A stretch of DNA of 46,677 nucleotides. Origin: Bacillota bacterium. Its GTDB lineage: Bacteria > Bacillota > Sulfobacillia > Sulfobacillales > Sulfobacillaceae. The position numbers and the translations under genes are program-made. The notes beneath the pieces are model-generated. The model did no database searches. It had not been told where the DNA came from and saw nothing but the letters and a program-made list of their open reading frames with translations. Shown here one piece after another: positions 33,313 through 42,402 of the stretch. The stretch lies in the NCBI GenBank assembly GCA_021806205.1, contig JAJZXX010000029.1, forward strand, positions 1 through 46,677. Reading direction: 5' to 3'. Numbering within the stretch: the stretch's first letter is position 1; each line of letters begins with the position of its first letter.

Positions 33313-33422
33313 ACGGCGGCGGCTTGCACGATGGGTTCGATAATTCGTTCGACAGCACGATTGAATTGTAAGATGATGTGTCGCACTGTATCACCATATT
33401 CCAAGATAGGAGGTGGGATTTT

Positions 33423-34499
33423 TTGAGTCAGACATCTGTGCGGATTACAGATCGGAATTTAACGAAGGATTTGATGAGGTGGGCCAAACGGGCCGCCAAG
33501 GCGTTGGAAAATGCTAGTGCCAACTTCGAGCATGTACGGTTGGTGGAAACGTTGCAACATGTCATGATGCACGGCTCAGATAGTCCTATTCACGATGCGG
33601 TCCGACGTTTAAGAGCGGAACAGGAAGAGAATGCCGCGGAATTAATCAGCGTTTTTGCAGACGAAACGGCATCGAGCGTATTGGTAGCGGAGGGATTGGC
33701 TACAGCCATTCTTGTTCCTGTCGTCATGGATTCGTCTGCAACCATGCGCCAAGCACCGCTAGAAGTTGCCATTCAGGAGATCGTTGTCTGCCTTCGCCGG
33801 CACGGGTTGATTGAACGCACAGAGGTCATAAAATTGTGTCCGGTTCTCTTGGACATAGAGATTCTCAGATTGGGATGGTGCCAGCGACATCAGTGGGTCC
33901 GAGACCTGGCGGAAGGCAATCTAGATCAGGCAAAGATACCCCCTTTGAACATTAGTCGGACAAGGGTAGGAACAGTGTCGGGACCCCATGTGCAATTTCT
34001 AGCCGGTGTAGCCATTGACCCTGGTTCTAGAGAGGAAGACGGTACCGTGCCATTAAGCGATTGGGCTGACTTGGAGGATGATCCGGAGATGGCGGCACGT
34101 GCAGACGCTTGGGAAAAGGATGCAGCGACAGCCCTAAGCCACGCGTGCGAACAGGGATTTGTCGCGGTGGGGCTTCCAGGCCACTGGCAGGACGGGCTGG
34201 ACAGAGGGGTCGCTATGTTAAATGTGGTGCGGTTGGATTGGTACCTCGACGCCGGATCAGAGAATGCGCGCCCATCAGCTAAGATGCCTAGAGGTTATGC
34301 GAGCGCTAGACTAGATTGGCAGGGAGGTTCACCGGAGGGCGGATGGGTTATTAGACTGGACGACCATGACAATGACTCTGGAGTGCTATGGTTAGTGACA
34401 GGTGAGCGTCATGAGGATATGGGATTTCTGTTAGACAGCTTGTGGCGGCATGGGATTGATCAAATAGTGCTTAACGAAAATGCACGTCCAGGCAAATAA
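33423..34499 (+). CDS. Conserved-looking protein of unknown function
   Basis: A 358-aa protein starts at TTG 33423 with an excellent ribosome site, AGGAGGTGG (33408-33416), six bases before it. It is soluble, has no membrane segment or zinc motif, and is acidic. An N-terminal helical part (LMRWAKRAAKALENASANFE, RLVETLQHVMMHG) is followed by a mixed part with FAGVAIDPG-like LAGVAIDPGSREEDG, and a late VLWLVTGERHEDMGFLLDSL ... IDQIVLNE. The helical start followed by a domain with paired acidic stretches weakly recalls DUF2863 proteins; I would not rely on it. It is flanked by mobile relics on both sides, so it may be acquired cargo. Confidence 0.6.
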   Translation: MSQTSVRITDRNLTKDLMRWAKRAAKALENASANFEHVRLVETLQHVMMHGSDSPIHDAVRRLRAEQEENAAELISVFADETASSVLVAEGLATAILVPVVMDSSATMRQAPLEVAIQEIVVCLRRHGLIERTEVIKLCPVLLDIEILRLGWCQRHQWVRDLAEGNLDQAKIPPLNISRTRVGTVSGPHVQFLAGVAIDPGSREEDGTVPLSDWADLEDDPEMAARADAWEKDAATALSHACEQGFVAVGLPGHWQDGLDRGVAMLNVVRLDWYLDAGSENARPSAKMPRGYASARLDWQGGSPEGGWVIRLDDHDNDSGVLWLVTGERHEDMGFLLDSLWRHGIDQIVLNENARPGK

Positions 34500-34577
34500 T
34501 TGGAGACCAAAACGGTGTAGGATAAGGTGTTGATGTCATTCACGCAAGAAACTTCTGGTAGAAAGGAAAAGGTGGGA

Positions 34578-34857
34578 ATAAGGCTGACTGCGTAACGGCT
34601 GACAGTGCCCGGGGATTCTCCCGAACGCAGGAGGCGCACGGCTCTGTTCGAAAGGTCATGGCACCCGGCGATGCTTCTCCAGTCGCTGGCCCTGTCGTCC
34701 GTAATTAAACGCGATCTCGGGGTAGAGCTAGCCGTCCCCTGTCGGGGACTTCCGAGGGTCGTATTGCGGACCCCACAAGCCTTTTGAACCTGGGCGAGGA
34801 GAGACGCTGCGGATGCAGCGCGTGACCAGCCTTTGACGGGGCAGAAAGCAGGACAAT
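34578..34857 (+). ncRNA. omega RNA (HEARO) of the second iscB
   Basis: The 280 bases before the iscB ATG contain several good stems: CGGG/CCCG around GATTCT near 34611-34625; GTCCCC-TGTC-GGGGAC (34734-34749); and CGCTGC-GGAT-GCAGCG (34805-34820), with AACCTGGGCGA between the last two. IscB omega RNAs lie exactly here, 200-400 bases long, ending at the iscB start. The 3' 76 bases resemble those before the first iscB. The 5' boundary, where the guide would be, was not determined; about 34578 is a guess. Confidence 0.68.
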
Positions 34858-34858
34858 T

Positions 34859-36327
34859 ATGGTCTTTGTCTTAGAGCAGCATAAAAAACCGGTCATGCCG
34901 TGCTCCGAAAAACTGGCCCGGCAACTCTTGGACCGACAGCGCGCCGTCATTCACAAGATGGTGCCGTTCGCGATTCGTCTGAAAGACCGCCGCGTCGACG
35001 ACGCGGTGCGGCAAGACCTGACGCTCAAGCTCGATCCCGGTAGCAAAACGACCGGGTTGGGTATTATTCTCGATGGTGGCCACGGTCCGAAGGTAATCCT
35101 GTTGGGGGAGATGATCCATAACCCGAGGATTCAAGCCAAGCTGGATCGTCGTTGTGCGGTCCGTTGTAACCGGCGGTTTCGCCACACGCGGTACCGCCCG
35201 GCGCGCTTTCCCAATCGCCGTTGCCCGAAAGGTTGGTTGCCGCCGTCGCTGGACACGCTGGGCGATCAGACGCTCCATGCAGTGGCTAAGATGCGGAACC
35301 CAGCTCCAATCACGGCGTTGGGCGTCGAACATGTGCCGTTCGACACGCAAAAGATGCAGGACCCAGAGATCCGACGCGTCGAATATCAGCTAGGCACGCT
35401 CCTCGGGTATGAAGTGCGGGAATACCTGCTCGACAAATGGGTCCGACATTGCGCCTACTGCGATACCCTGAATGCAGGCTTTCAAATCGATCACGTCTTC
35501 CCGAAAGGAGCGGCTCCGACCAGGTGTCAAACTTAGCCCTCGCCTGTCCGGCCTGCAACCGGAGTAAAAACCCCGGGCGGCATCAGCGCGCTCGAGAGCA
35601 TGCCCCGTCCGCGCAGTGGGATGCGACCTGCATCGAACGGATTCAACGTGATATGAAACCACAGTTCAAAGACGCTGCGATTATGCATGCCACACGCTGG
35701 CGGTTATCCCACCAACTCCAGGCAACAGGTCTTCCCCTCGAAGGCGGGTCGGGCGGCTGCATCAAAACCCAGCGCATTCAGCACCAGTTGCCCAAAGAAC
35801 ATTACTATGACGCGCTCTGTGTAGGGACCAGCACGCCCAAGACCTTTACCGTGATGCCAGCGTACGTGGCTGTCTGGTCGGCCAAAGGGCGGGGCTCCCG
35901 CCAACGGCGTCGCACGGACCAATATGGTTTTCCCATCCGCTATCTGTCGGGCATAAAAGAGCACTGTGGCTTTCAGACTGGCGGTCTCGTCAAGGCCGTC
36001 GTGCCCCACGGACAGTATGCCGGCACTTGGGTGGGTCGAGGCACCGTGAAAGCCAGTGGGTCATTCCGCATCGTGACGGGAATGGGAATCCATCCGACCA
36101 TTCATTACCGATACTGTCGCGTTCTCCAGCGAGGAAATGGCTGGCAGATTACCCAAGAGCGCGTGAGTATTCCACAGAAGGGAGGAAGCGGCGGTCCTCG
36201 CCCCTTCGGTCGTGGATCTCCGAAGGGGGGTACTACGCACGGCCTGAACGCCGAGCTCTCCGCGCCGCGCCGATCTAATGAAAAACTGGGTCATCTTCCT
36301 TTGGATCGCCTTTTTGGTAGCCATTGA
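34859..36327 (+). pseudogene. iscB: IscB RNA-guided nuclease with a frameshift in the HNH domain
   Basis: Nearly complete IscB. PLMP region: KPVMPC (residues 10-15). RuvC-I D59 in LKLDPGSKTTG; an arginine-rich bridge (RRCAVRCNRRFRHTRYR); RuvC-II E157 in LGVEHVPFDTQ; HNH start with C198 and C201 and the DH pair at 211-212 (FQIDHVFPK). The frame shifts by one base near 35505 and continues as ERSGSDQVSNLALACPACN, giving the second HNH cysteines. RuvC-III follows (HYYDALCVGTSTPKTF), then IRYLSGIKEHCGFQTGGLV and HYRYCRVLQRGNGW. Only this shift breaks it, so it is a recent pseudogene or a sequencing artefact. The second frame ends at 36327 inside lspA; the true end is probably near 36250. Confidence 0.88.
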
Positions 36328-36730
36328 CCAGGGGTCTGAAGTTTGGGCCCGTCGAACTCTTTTGATGGGTCATCCCCGACCGGTTGTGGGTAGCATACTC
36401 ATGGTTCATCTTCTGTTTAACCAAGGGGCCATGCTAGGGCTAGGATCTAGGTATCCGGCCATCGTGCTATGGGTCGGACTTGTTATGACCACGGGTTTAC
36501 TGATTGCCGTGTTCAGAGTGCCGTCATACCGCTGGCCTTTGGCAACGATGGCCGGGGGAGCGTTGGGTAATGTTATCAGTCGCCTTATTTACGGCCGGGT
36601 TACAGATTTTATTCAACTGAGAGGGTATCCGGGGATTTTTAACCTGTCTGATGTGGCCCTGAGGGCTGGCGTAGTGTGGCTCATCGTTGTGTTGCTGTTT
36701 GGTAGAGCTGGGAGTCACCAGAAAGGGTGA
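36278..36730 (+). CDS. lspA: Lipoprotein signal peptidase (signal peptidase II)-like
   Basis: LspA cleaves the signal peptides of diacylated prolipoproteins in the membrane. The 150-aa protein has four membrane segments and family motifs: FLVAIDQGSEVWARRTLLMG, FNQGAMLGLG, GGALGNVISRLIYGRVTDFI and GIFNLSDVALRAGV. The catalytic aspartate pair is likely the D of VTDF and the D of FNLSD. The conserved DR of GNxxDR is SR here. No ribosome site precedes ATG 36278, and the iscB frame overlaps the start by about 50 bp, so the insertion may have removed the native leader. Confidence 0.82.
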   Translation: MKNWVIFLWIAFLVAIDQGSEVWARRTLLMGHPRPVVGSILMVHLLFNQGAMLGLGSRYPAIVLWVGLVMTTGLLIAVFRVPSYRWPLATMAGGALGNVISRLIYGRVTDFIQLRGYPGIFNLSDVALRAGVVWLIVVLLFGRAGSHQKG

Positions 36731-36929
36731 TGCGCGGTTCCTGCGTAATAGCTCTGACGACATGGCATTCGGTTTTGTCGGTGGGGTGCCCGTGCAATGG
36801 CTGTCGCACGGGAGCGCAATCTCAAGCGGCGGTTGACGCCGCATCAAGCTCTGGAGTGCGAATGTCTCAAGCTTTGCTTGCATAGTCATTGTCAATAGCC
36901 AAGACCAGGCAAGTGCCAGGAGGTTAGGT

Positions 36930-37271
36930 ATGCATTGTTCTGCCCGACCCCGACCGGGGTTCATAGAAGCCTTTGTCGCTGCTACATCAATGGTGATCGT
37001 AGCGTGGTGCCTAATCTCTAACCACGAAATAGCGTGTGTGGCAGTCGCGCTGGCTTTGCCGCTTCTGCTGCCGGGGCTGTTGTCCATCCGACCCCAGGGA
37101 TCTGGCTCTGACCTCACGATGGGATTTATGACCGGAGGCACTGCTGGCGGCCTTATTGGCGGTGTTGGAGTTCGGATCCTTTGTGCGCCAGCCAGTATGA
37201 CGCCGATTATGATGGCTAGCATGGCCGGTATGGTGGGTGGCGCCCTTGCTGGGTGGTCCAGAGAGGGATGA
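36930..37271 (+). CDS. Small glycine-rich membrane protein
   Basis: A 113-aa protein from ATG 36930 with AGGAGG eight bases upstream (near 36919). It has about four short membrane segments (AFVAATSMVIVAWCLI, AVALALPLLLPGLLSI, GFMTGGTAGGLIGGVGVRIL and MMASMAGMVGGALAGW) and many methionine and glycine residues. No family recognised. Upstream (36731-36929) only two stem-loops are seen: CCCGTGC/GCACGGG at 36789-36812 and GCGGCG/CGCCGC near 36830-36846, both without T-runs. Confidence 0.5.
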   Translation: MHCSARPRPGFIEAFVAATSMVIVAWCLISNHEIACVAVALALPLLLPGLLSIRPQGSGSDLTMGFMTGGTAGGLIGGVGVRILCAPASMTPIMMASMAGMVGGALAGWSREG

Positions 37272-37448
37272 TGCCCGTTCAAATCCGCCGAGTCTGACAG
37301 CTAGCCCTAACCAGGGGATTCCCAGACTCACACAGGACCTCGAGCCAGCCGCCGAGGATTCTCGGATGCGGCCTTTCTCATCCTACGATCCGTCCGGATC
37401 CGGGGGCACGTATGAACCCCCAACTCAGCGCGAGTAAAAAAGCGTTTC

Positions 37449-37723
37449 TCACAAGCGAAAGCGCCCGACACCGAGGTGAAACTGTTTTTGATAGTCGGCA
37501 CCGTCCAATGTGCGCGGCAAGGTCAAATAGTGCCGCAAGGGTCATATAATTTGGAACGAATGATTACGATTGCGGCCCGCCAGAACGTGCAAGTCGGGGC
37601 GTGCGGAGCCTGCATGGACCCATGGGCACTCCCGGATGACCCCTTAATTCTGGCTGTGCAGCGCACCTCGATGATGAATTAAGCCGTTGGACCCTGTGGG
37701 CCAACCAGATGATCGTGTACTGA
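37449..37723 (+). pseudogene. DsrE/DsrF-like protein, frameshifted and truncated
   Basis: DsrE-family proteins are small sulfur-trafficking subunits. Readable parts: QAKAPDTEVKLFLIVG, CARQGQIVPQGSYNLERMIT and VQVGACGACMDPW, with the conserved cysteine pair region of this family. The frame breaks at 37675-37680 (one base lost near ATGATG); the other frame continues as DDELSRWTLWANQMIVY and stops at 37723. The N-terminal 30 residues, with the family's NDxPYG, are not readable. The gene is decayed. Confidence 0.72.
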
Positions 37724-38391
37724 TAGAAACCCGGGAACCATTGTGATGGAACTCATTCCCAGTGGCGGGGCTGGTTTCGCGGATCAGAAAGCCGTTGTAA
37801 GAGAGGCCCGGTTTGTGGGCGCGACTTTTCAAATTACGGGCTGCGGTCATATGCGCCGTGTCAAGGCCTCTCGTCGCGGTCCAGGCGAAACGGGCCGCGG
37901 CGTTGCTGGCCTTGCCCAACAATTTTATATCGATCCGTCGCCCGCCGTTCACGCTGGTAAGGTGGCGATTGGACCCAACTGGGGGCAGCTTGACGCTGTC
38001 TGTCGCGAATTGCTTTGTTACATTTTGTGGTACGTCGCTGGGCATGTTTGTGGAGACGATAGAACGTCAGGTCATTCTTCGACCGGGAGAACACATGGTG
38101 GAGTTACCATTCGGAACGGAAATATCGACCCGCTGGCTGGCCGTAGCCAGCTGCATCGCGGTTGGACCCGAAGTCATGTTGGCCAAATCCCGGAATCGAC
38201 CTGGCTCGTTGCTACAGGCCCGTCACAGGTCCGTGTCGGCCTATGGGTAGATTCAGACGTCGTTCGTGCCGCGCAGCAAGTGTGTGACTTGGAATTACTG
38301 CGCTATGGCACCGAGCGTATCTTGGCAAGTGCCGGGTTCCTGGCGATGGGGTATGATAAGAAGCCGAGGGCGCAAGGGAGTGGAACGGACC
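37724..38391. other. Unassigned stretch before the MFS gene
   Basis: Two frames remain open over most of this 668-bp stretch (one from 37743 to 38471, another from 37813 to 38250), but neither product matches anything I recognise, and no good ribosome site is present. Parts such as RQVILRPGEHMVELPFGTEI look protein-like, suggesting a decayed gene with one or more frameshifts. Confidence 0.4.
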
Positions 38392-39585
38392 GTGCCGACG
38401 AACAACGAGGTGACGTCAGGGGTCTCATGGATGGAGTCCGCGATCTGGTCGGCTGCCCATGCCTTCAATGACGGATATCCGACCCTCTATCTCCCGTTGT
38501 TGCCGATGTTGATGCATCGATGGCACTTTTCCGCCGGGCAAGCCGGCCTATTGGCAGGATTGTTGGCCTTGACGACCCAAGCCCTGCAACCTCTGCTCGG
38601 TGCGTGGGCCGATCGTCGGGGTGGCCCATGGTTTGTTGTCGGCGGTCTGGTGGTGGGCAGTGTAGGCAACGCCCTAGCCCTGGCATGGGCGCCCAGCTAC
38701 GCTGTTTTTGCGGCGGCGTTGATGCTGGGCGGTGTAGGTAACGCTGCGTTTCATCCGCACATGGCGGCCCTGGTCAGCCGAAATCAGAAGACGCATCGAG
38801 GCCGCTCCTTGAGTGGATGGATGGTCAGTGGCATGATCGGACACAGTGTGGCTCCTTTGGCTGTTGTGGCGCTATGGCACGGGTGGGGATCATGGGGGGT
38901 GGCGAGTTTGGCATTGCCGGGGTTGTTAGCAGCCGGGGCGCTGTACTTTTCTGCTCGAACGATTCCGCGTCCTGACCTGTCACGGTACCGGGCACCGCGT
39001 ATTTCATGGCGCGCGGTGTGGCAGCGGGGCCGGGGATTTGGTGTGCTCATTGTGTTGCGAAATTTGGGAGCCGCGAGCCTGCTCACGCTGCTACCGCTGG
39101 TGTGGCAACAGCGGGGCGGCAGTCCAATGCAAACCGGCGCGGTACTGGCAGTCGCCTATGCCGCCGGAATGATAGGGAATCTCTTAGGTGGATCGGTCTC
39201 AGACGCTTGGGGGGTGCGTCCAGTGTTGGTGGGGTCCCTAATCGGGGCGAGCATTTCCGCAGCAGTAGGCGGCGCGGCCACATCCGGCACCGGCTGGGCG
39301 TTTTGGGCCGCTGTGGCCGTCTGGGGTTTTACCGTGAACGGGGCGGGGGCGGCGATGCTTGTCTATGGTCAGTCGCTATTTCCAAACAAGTTAGGGTTGG
39401 CATCTGGACTGACTATGGGTCTTGGCAATACGGTCGGAGCCTTCGGAGCCTGGGCGGTGGGAACTGTGGCCCAATGGCACGGTATGTCCATCGCTATCGA
39501 TGTCGCCGCGGGATGTTTAATATTAGGGGTGGTCCCGACCTTGGTGTCCATTAAGGACGTCAAGGACTTGCTCCCGGGGGGATAA
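38392..39585 (+). CDS. Major facilitator superfamily transporter, Fsr-like
   Basis: A 12-helix MFS exporter. The start of the protein, SAAHAFNDGYPTLYLPLLPML, and the loop GAWADRRGGPW resemble the fosmidomycin-resistance (Fsr) group, where HxxxDxY near the N-terminus is typical; later blocks include GNAAFHPHMAALVSRN, GMIGNLLGGSVSDAWGVRPV and GLASGLTMGLGNTVGAFGAW. The start is uncertain: GTG 38392 (AGGGAG about 12 bases upstream) or ATG 38428. The open frame back to 38266 is probably not translated. Substrate unknown. Confidence 0.85.
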   Translation: MPTNNEVTSGVSWMESAIWSAAHAFNDGYPTLYLPLLPMLMHRWHFSAGQAGLLAGLLALTTQALQPLLGAWADRRGGPWFVVGGLVVGSVGNALALAWAPSYAVFAAALMLGGVGNAAFHPHMAALVSRNQKTHRGRSLSGWMVSGMIGHSVAPLAVVALWHGWGSWGVASLALPGLLAAGALYFSARTIPRPDLSRYRAPRISWRAVWQRGRGFGVLIVLRNLGAASLLTLLPLVWQQRGGSPMQTGAVLAVAYAAGMIGNLLGGSVSDAWGVRPVLVGSLIGASISAAVGGAATSGTGWAFWAAVAVWGFTVNGAGAAMLVYGQSLFPNKLGLASGLTMGLGNTVGAFGAWAVGTVAQWHGMSIAIDVAAGCLILGVVPTLVSIKDVKDLLPGG

Positions 39586-40319
39586 TTGCCTATTGCGCAT
39601 CGTGCCGGGGCGAAATCCATGACAGGTGTCGTAGTCGCCGCGGCTATGAACGGGACGTTTGTGCTCACTTTCTTCAGTGCCCTGGACTGCGAGGTTTCCC
39701 AGCAAGTGGAGTGATGCGATAAATTCCGCTCAATTCAGCCGCATATGATGAGGTCACTCAAGGTCCATATCCACGGCTACACCCGGTACCCTAAAGGCCA
39801 AAACATCCGGTGCATTCTTGGTATCAACGAGTTCTCGCTGAGCGGCACGGCATCGAGTTTGCCGATCCGTTGCGATAGCTGCCCGGGGAAGTTAACTTGT
39901 TGACAGTTAGCTCAGTCGAACGAAGGTTCTTGGCATGTCGACCTGTGCTTGTTGGCAGGCGCGTACGAATATCACTGGACGGCGCTCGCGTCTTCTTAGG
40001 CGGGAGTGCGCTTATGGGAGGCTGACCGTAGCGTCGTTCGTCTATGTTGCCGCGAGCCAGCCTGGGGGTCAACCCTCGGCTATACACGTAGAATCGACAT
40101 TGGCGAGAGCTTGTCGGGCATCGCGACTTTCTTGTTCATCGGTTCTTCTGCACGGGGTGCGGGTGTCGACGGCCCGTGTGCTAAATGCGGCCACCCTCAA
40201 GGTTGGCATGTGGTTGCAATGCGCGATGCGAATGGCACCCTGTCTCATCATGGAGCCCTGTCGGTGGTATCGGGCAGCACCGAATGATTTCATAACTTGT
40301 TGTAATGGGAGGAACGGCG
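39586..40319. other. Gene-poor stretch between MFS gene and mntP
   Basis: No gene recognised over 734 bp. A short frame ending at 40287 reads CAKCGHPQGWHVVAMRDANG with a CxxC pair, possibly the tail of a zinc-ribbon protein. No yybP-ykoY-type manganese riboswitch was recognised before mntP. Confidence 0.4.
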
Positions 40320-40880
40320 TTGATTATTGTTAAGATGGTAGCTCTCGTGTTGTCCCTAGGCATGGACACGGTGATGGTGTCTATTTCGATGGGATTTCGT
40401 CAGACCCGGGGCACGGTCAAAATCGCGCTCACCTTTGTGGGCGCCGAAGCCGTGATGCCGATCTTCGGTTTGGTCGTCGGGCAGACGGCGGGCCGCGCCA
40501 TCGGAGACTGGGCGTCGCTGATTGGGGGACTCGCCCTGCTGGGCGTGGCGGTGTGGCTGATCTTTTTCGAGGATGAGGACGACGAAGAAGAAAAACTTGA
40601 GAACGATCTGGCCGGGTGGACGCTCATCCTCACCGCACTCAGTATTAGTCTGGATGAGCTAGCCGTTGGGTTCTCCATCGGGATGATCGGCGTTCCGGTG
40701 GCCTTAACGATTATCCTCATCGCGTTACAGGCGTTCATCTTCACGCTCGTGGGCCTCACCTTTGGAGCAAATCTCAAGCGCTACCTTGGGGAATGGGCGG
40801 AGAAGTTCGCGGGCCTCATTCTCGGGATGTTGGGGATTTGGATTACCAGCGATGCGATGGTGCACTTGCTTCATCGTTGA
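40320..40880 (+). CDS. mntP: Putative manganese efflux pump MntP
   Basis: MntP exports Mn2+ and consists of two repeats of three helices. The 186-aa protein has LVLSLGMDTVMVSISMGF in the first repeat and LTALSISLDELAVGFSIGMI in the second, each with the conserved aspartate of the metal path, and a strongly acidic middle loop (EDEDDEEEK). Start TTG 40320 has GGGAGG eight bases upstream, better than ATG 40305, which precedes this site. Family assignment is firm; the substrate is inferred from the family. Confidence 0.88.
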   Translation: MIIVKMVALVLSLGMDTVMVSISMGFRQTRGTVKIALTFVGAEAVMPIFGLVVGQTAGRAIGDWASLIGGLALLGVAVWLIFFEDEDDEEEKLENDLAGWTLILTALSISLDELAVGFSIGMIGVPVALTIILIALQAFIFTLVGLTFGANLKRYLGEWAEKFAGLILGMLGIWITSDAMVHLLHR

Positions 40881-41240
40881 CGCGGATTCATGCACGCGTC
40901 CCGAACGGGCGATTGCGTTCATCTGCTATCGCGGTGGCCCGCCTACCGCACGTCGTTGGAGGTCGTGAGTCAGCCGGCCGACCATGGGTGCCTGGTGCCA
41001 TACGGGGCCCTAGCAGAATCCTTAGAGGAATCCTTGCCGGATGCCTTATTCGCGGAATTAGCCTCCCGGAGTGTTGTGTATGATGGCATCCTGCTTAACC
41101 GTCACCGGTGCCTGTTGACGGACCGCTGGCGGGCATTTGCTGTTTTGGCTAATTCTTTTTGTCATGGGTTTGACTCATTGCACGGTCATCGTAACGTTCG
41201 GATGGGGAGTGAAGGGTGCAAACTCGGGGTTCTGCCAGGG

Positions 41241-41399
41241 TCATTCGCGTTTTGGTGGAGGCCATGGGCTTTCGCCGTACACCCAACGCGAATCCCAGCC
41301 CCTGGGGCTGATTCTGCGGTGTTCCGGGGGGCACGGATCGACCGACTTTGGTGGCAGTCGGGTTGGTTGACGTGATGACATTTAGCATTAGCGCCAACA
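41241..41399 (+). repeat. Repeat copy A (inverted relative to copies B and C)
   Basis: This stretch is homologous to 41928-42080 read on the other strand. They share ACGCGAATCCCAGCCC, and the terminal 34 bases differ at four positions (shared core AGCATTAGCGCCAACA, ending at 41399). The similarity stops at CCAACA. The preceding 40881-41240 contains no recognised gene; an open frame from 40890 (VHLLSRWPAYRTSLEVVSQP...) is unassigned. Confidence 0.6.
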
Positions 41400-41472
41400 C
41401 TTTGCTGCCTTCGAGGACGAGACGACGTCTCCACCGCTCGGGGTGCAACTGTCTGTGATTGGGTCACCCGAG

Positions 41473-41642
41473 GATTTCTTCTGGAAGCTCTGCGATGTCT
41501 TCCGGACGGAGCCGGTCCTGCAGCGGGCCTATGACGCCCTGAAACAGCAATACGAGGGCGCCCCATGGACGTGTATCGGGAGGCCAAAGCGCAGTTTATG
41601 GAGGCCGCTATGGCGACGGAGGCGCTTCGACCTATGGGCTGA
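41473..41642 (+). pseudogene. GrpB-family protein C-terminal fragment
   Basis: Readable as FWKLCDVFRTEPVLQRAYDA, LKQQYEGAP, then, after a one-base shift near 41565, MDVYREAKAQFMEAAMATEA and a stop at 41642. This matches the C-terminal end of GrpB/UPF0157 proteins (nucleotidyltransferase-fold relatives). The N-terminal two thirds are absent. Confidence 0.7.
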
Positions 41643-41790
41643 GGGATGTTATCACCTTTCAGCATCGACTCGACGTAGCAATGTTGTGGACATCATTGAG
41701 CGAATGAAGTGCGGCAGGGGATATGTGCTTTAGTGGTTCCGGCTTCGTTGAGCGATCAGTGTAAGTTTGAAAATAAGAGGTTGGAGACGC

Positions 41791-41935
41791 ATGACGCCAT
41801 TTCAGCACACGGTCTCGACGGAGCAGGAGTTACGCGAGATTTTGGGGGAACCTTTCCCACTCGTCTCCCACTCGTCCAAAATAAGGTCATTGACCGGTTG
41901 GATAGCCATTGTCGGACCTTTATCCATTGTTGGCG
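41791..41935 (+). pseudogene. PPOX-class FMN-binding protein N-terminal fragment
   Basis: From ATG 41791 the frame reads FQHTVSTEQELREILGEPFP, an N-terminus typical of pyridoxamine-5'-phosphate-oxidase-like flavoproteins. After a one-base shift near 41860 it continues VQNKVIDRLDSHCRTFIHCW. It is cut off at the boundary of repeat copy B (41928). Confidence 0.68.
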
Positions 41936-42080
41936 CTAATGCTATTTGTCATCACTTCGACTAACAAACCTGTCACCAAATTTGCCAGGTATTCCCGGCC
42001 CAGAGGAGTCTGGTAACCCCCCAAAAAATCAGCCATAGGGCTGGGATTCGCGTTGCCGAACGGCTGAAGTCCGCAGCCTA
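41928..42080 (-). repeat. Repeat copy B
   Basis: Starts at TGTTGGCGCTAATGCTATTT on the + strand; on the minus strand it encodes NANPSPMADFLGGYQTPLGR and LANLVTGLLVEVMTNSISAN, part of an open 70-codon frame (41920-42132). It is the reverse of copy A and the same way round as copy C. The reading frame VxVMTxSISAN is kept in all copies, so the repeat may be the coding end of an element. Confidence 0.6.
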
Positions 42081-42402
42081 CGGCAACCGCGAATGCGACT
42101 AGGAAGGCGTAGGGTGTTCCGACCATTCTCACACAATCTCAAACTGGGACTGGGGAAAACAGAAGCCATGATGACAACTTAATTAGTCAAACCAATGACA
42201 AAATAAGTTAGCCTCAACACTCCGGTATACACCTGACCATGCCCCCCACAGGTTCGTGGGGACAACATTCCACACTGGTACGACCTTTTTCCTTTGCATA
42301 GGGTAAATTTATTTTAGCGCGTTGCCTTAGGTCAGCACGGACGGCCTCCTTTAAGCTTTAGCAGACCCCCTCACCGAGCCATCCCACAATCGGTTGTCGA
42401 GG
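42081..42402. other. Spacer with stem-loop, downstream of the PucR gene
   Basis: No gene. CCCCAC-AGGTTC-GTGGGG (42244-42261) forms a perfect 6-bp stem. It has no T-run on the + strand; a T-rich stretch occurs about 15 bases later. It could end transcription from the right only if read on the minus strand, where no T-run follows either. Confidence 0.4.

Noticed and set aside
38266-38391. N-terminal extension of the MFS transporter
   Set aside because: The extension is not hydrophobic, has no ribosome site and falls outside the family's usual N-terminus.
40000-40319. A yybP-ykoY manganese riboswitch upstream of mntP
   Set aside because: I looked for the conserved four-way-junction core and found no convincing match.
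42244-42261. CRISPR repeat-like hairpin
   Set aside because: It occurs once; no second copy with regular spacing exists in the window and no cas gene is present.
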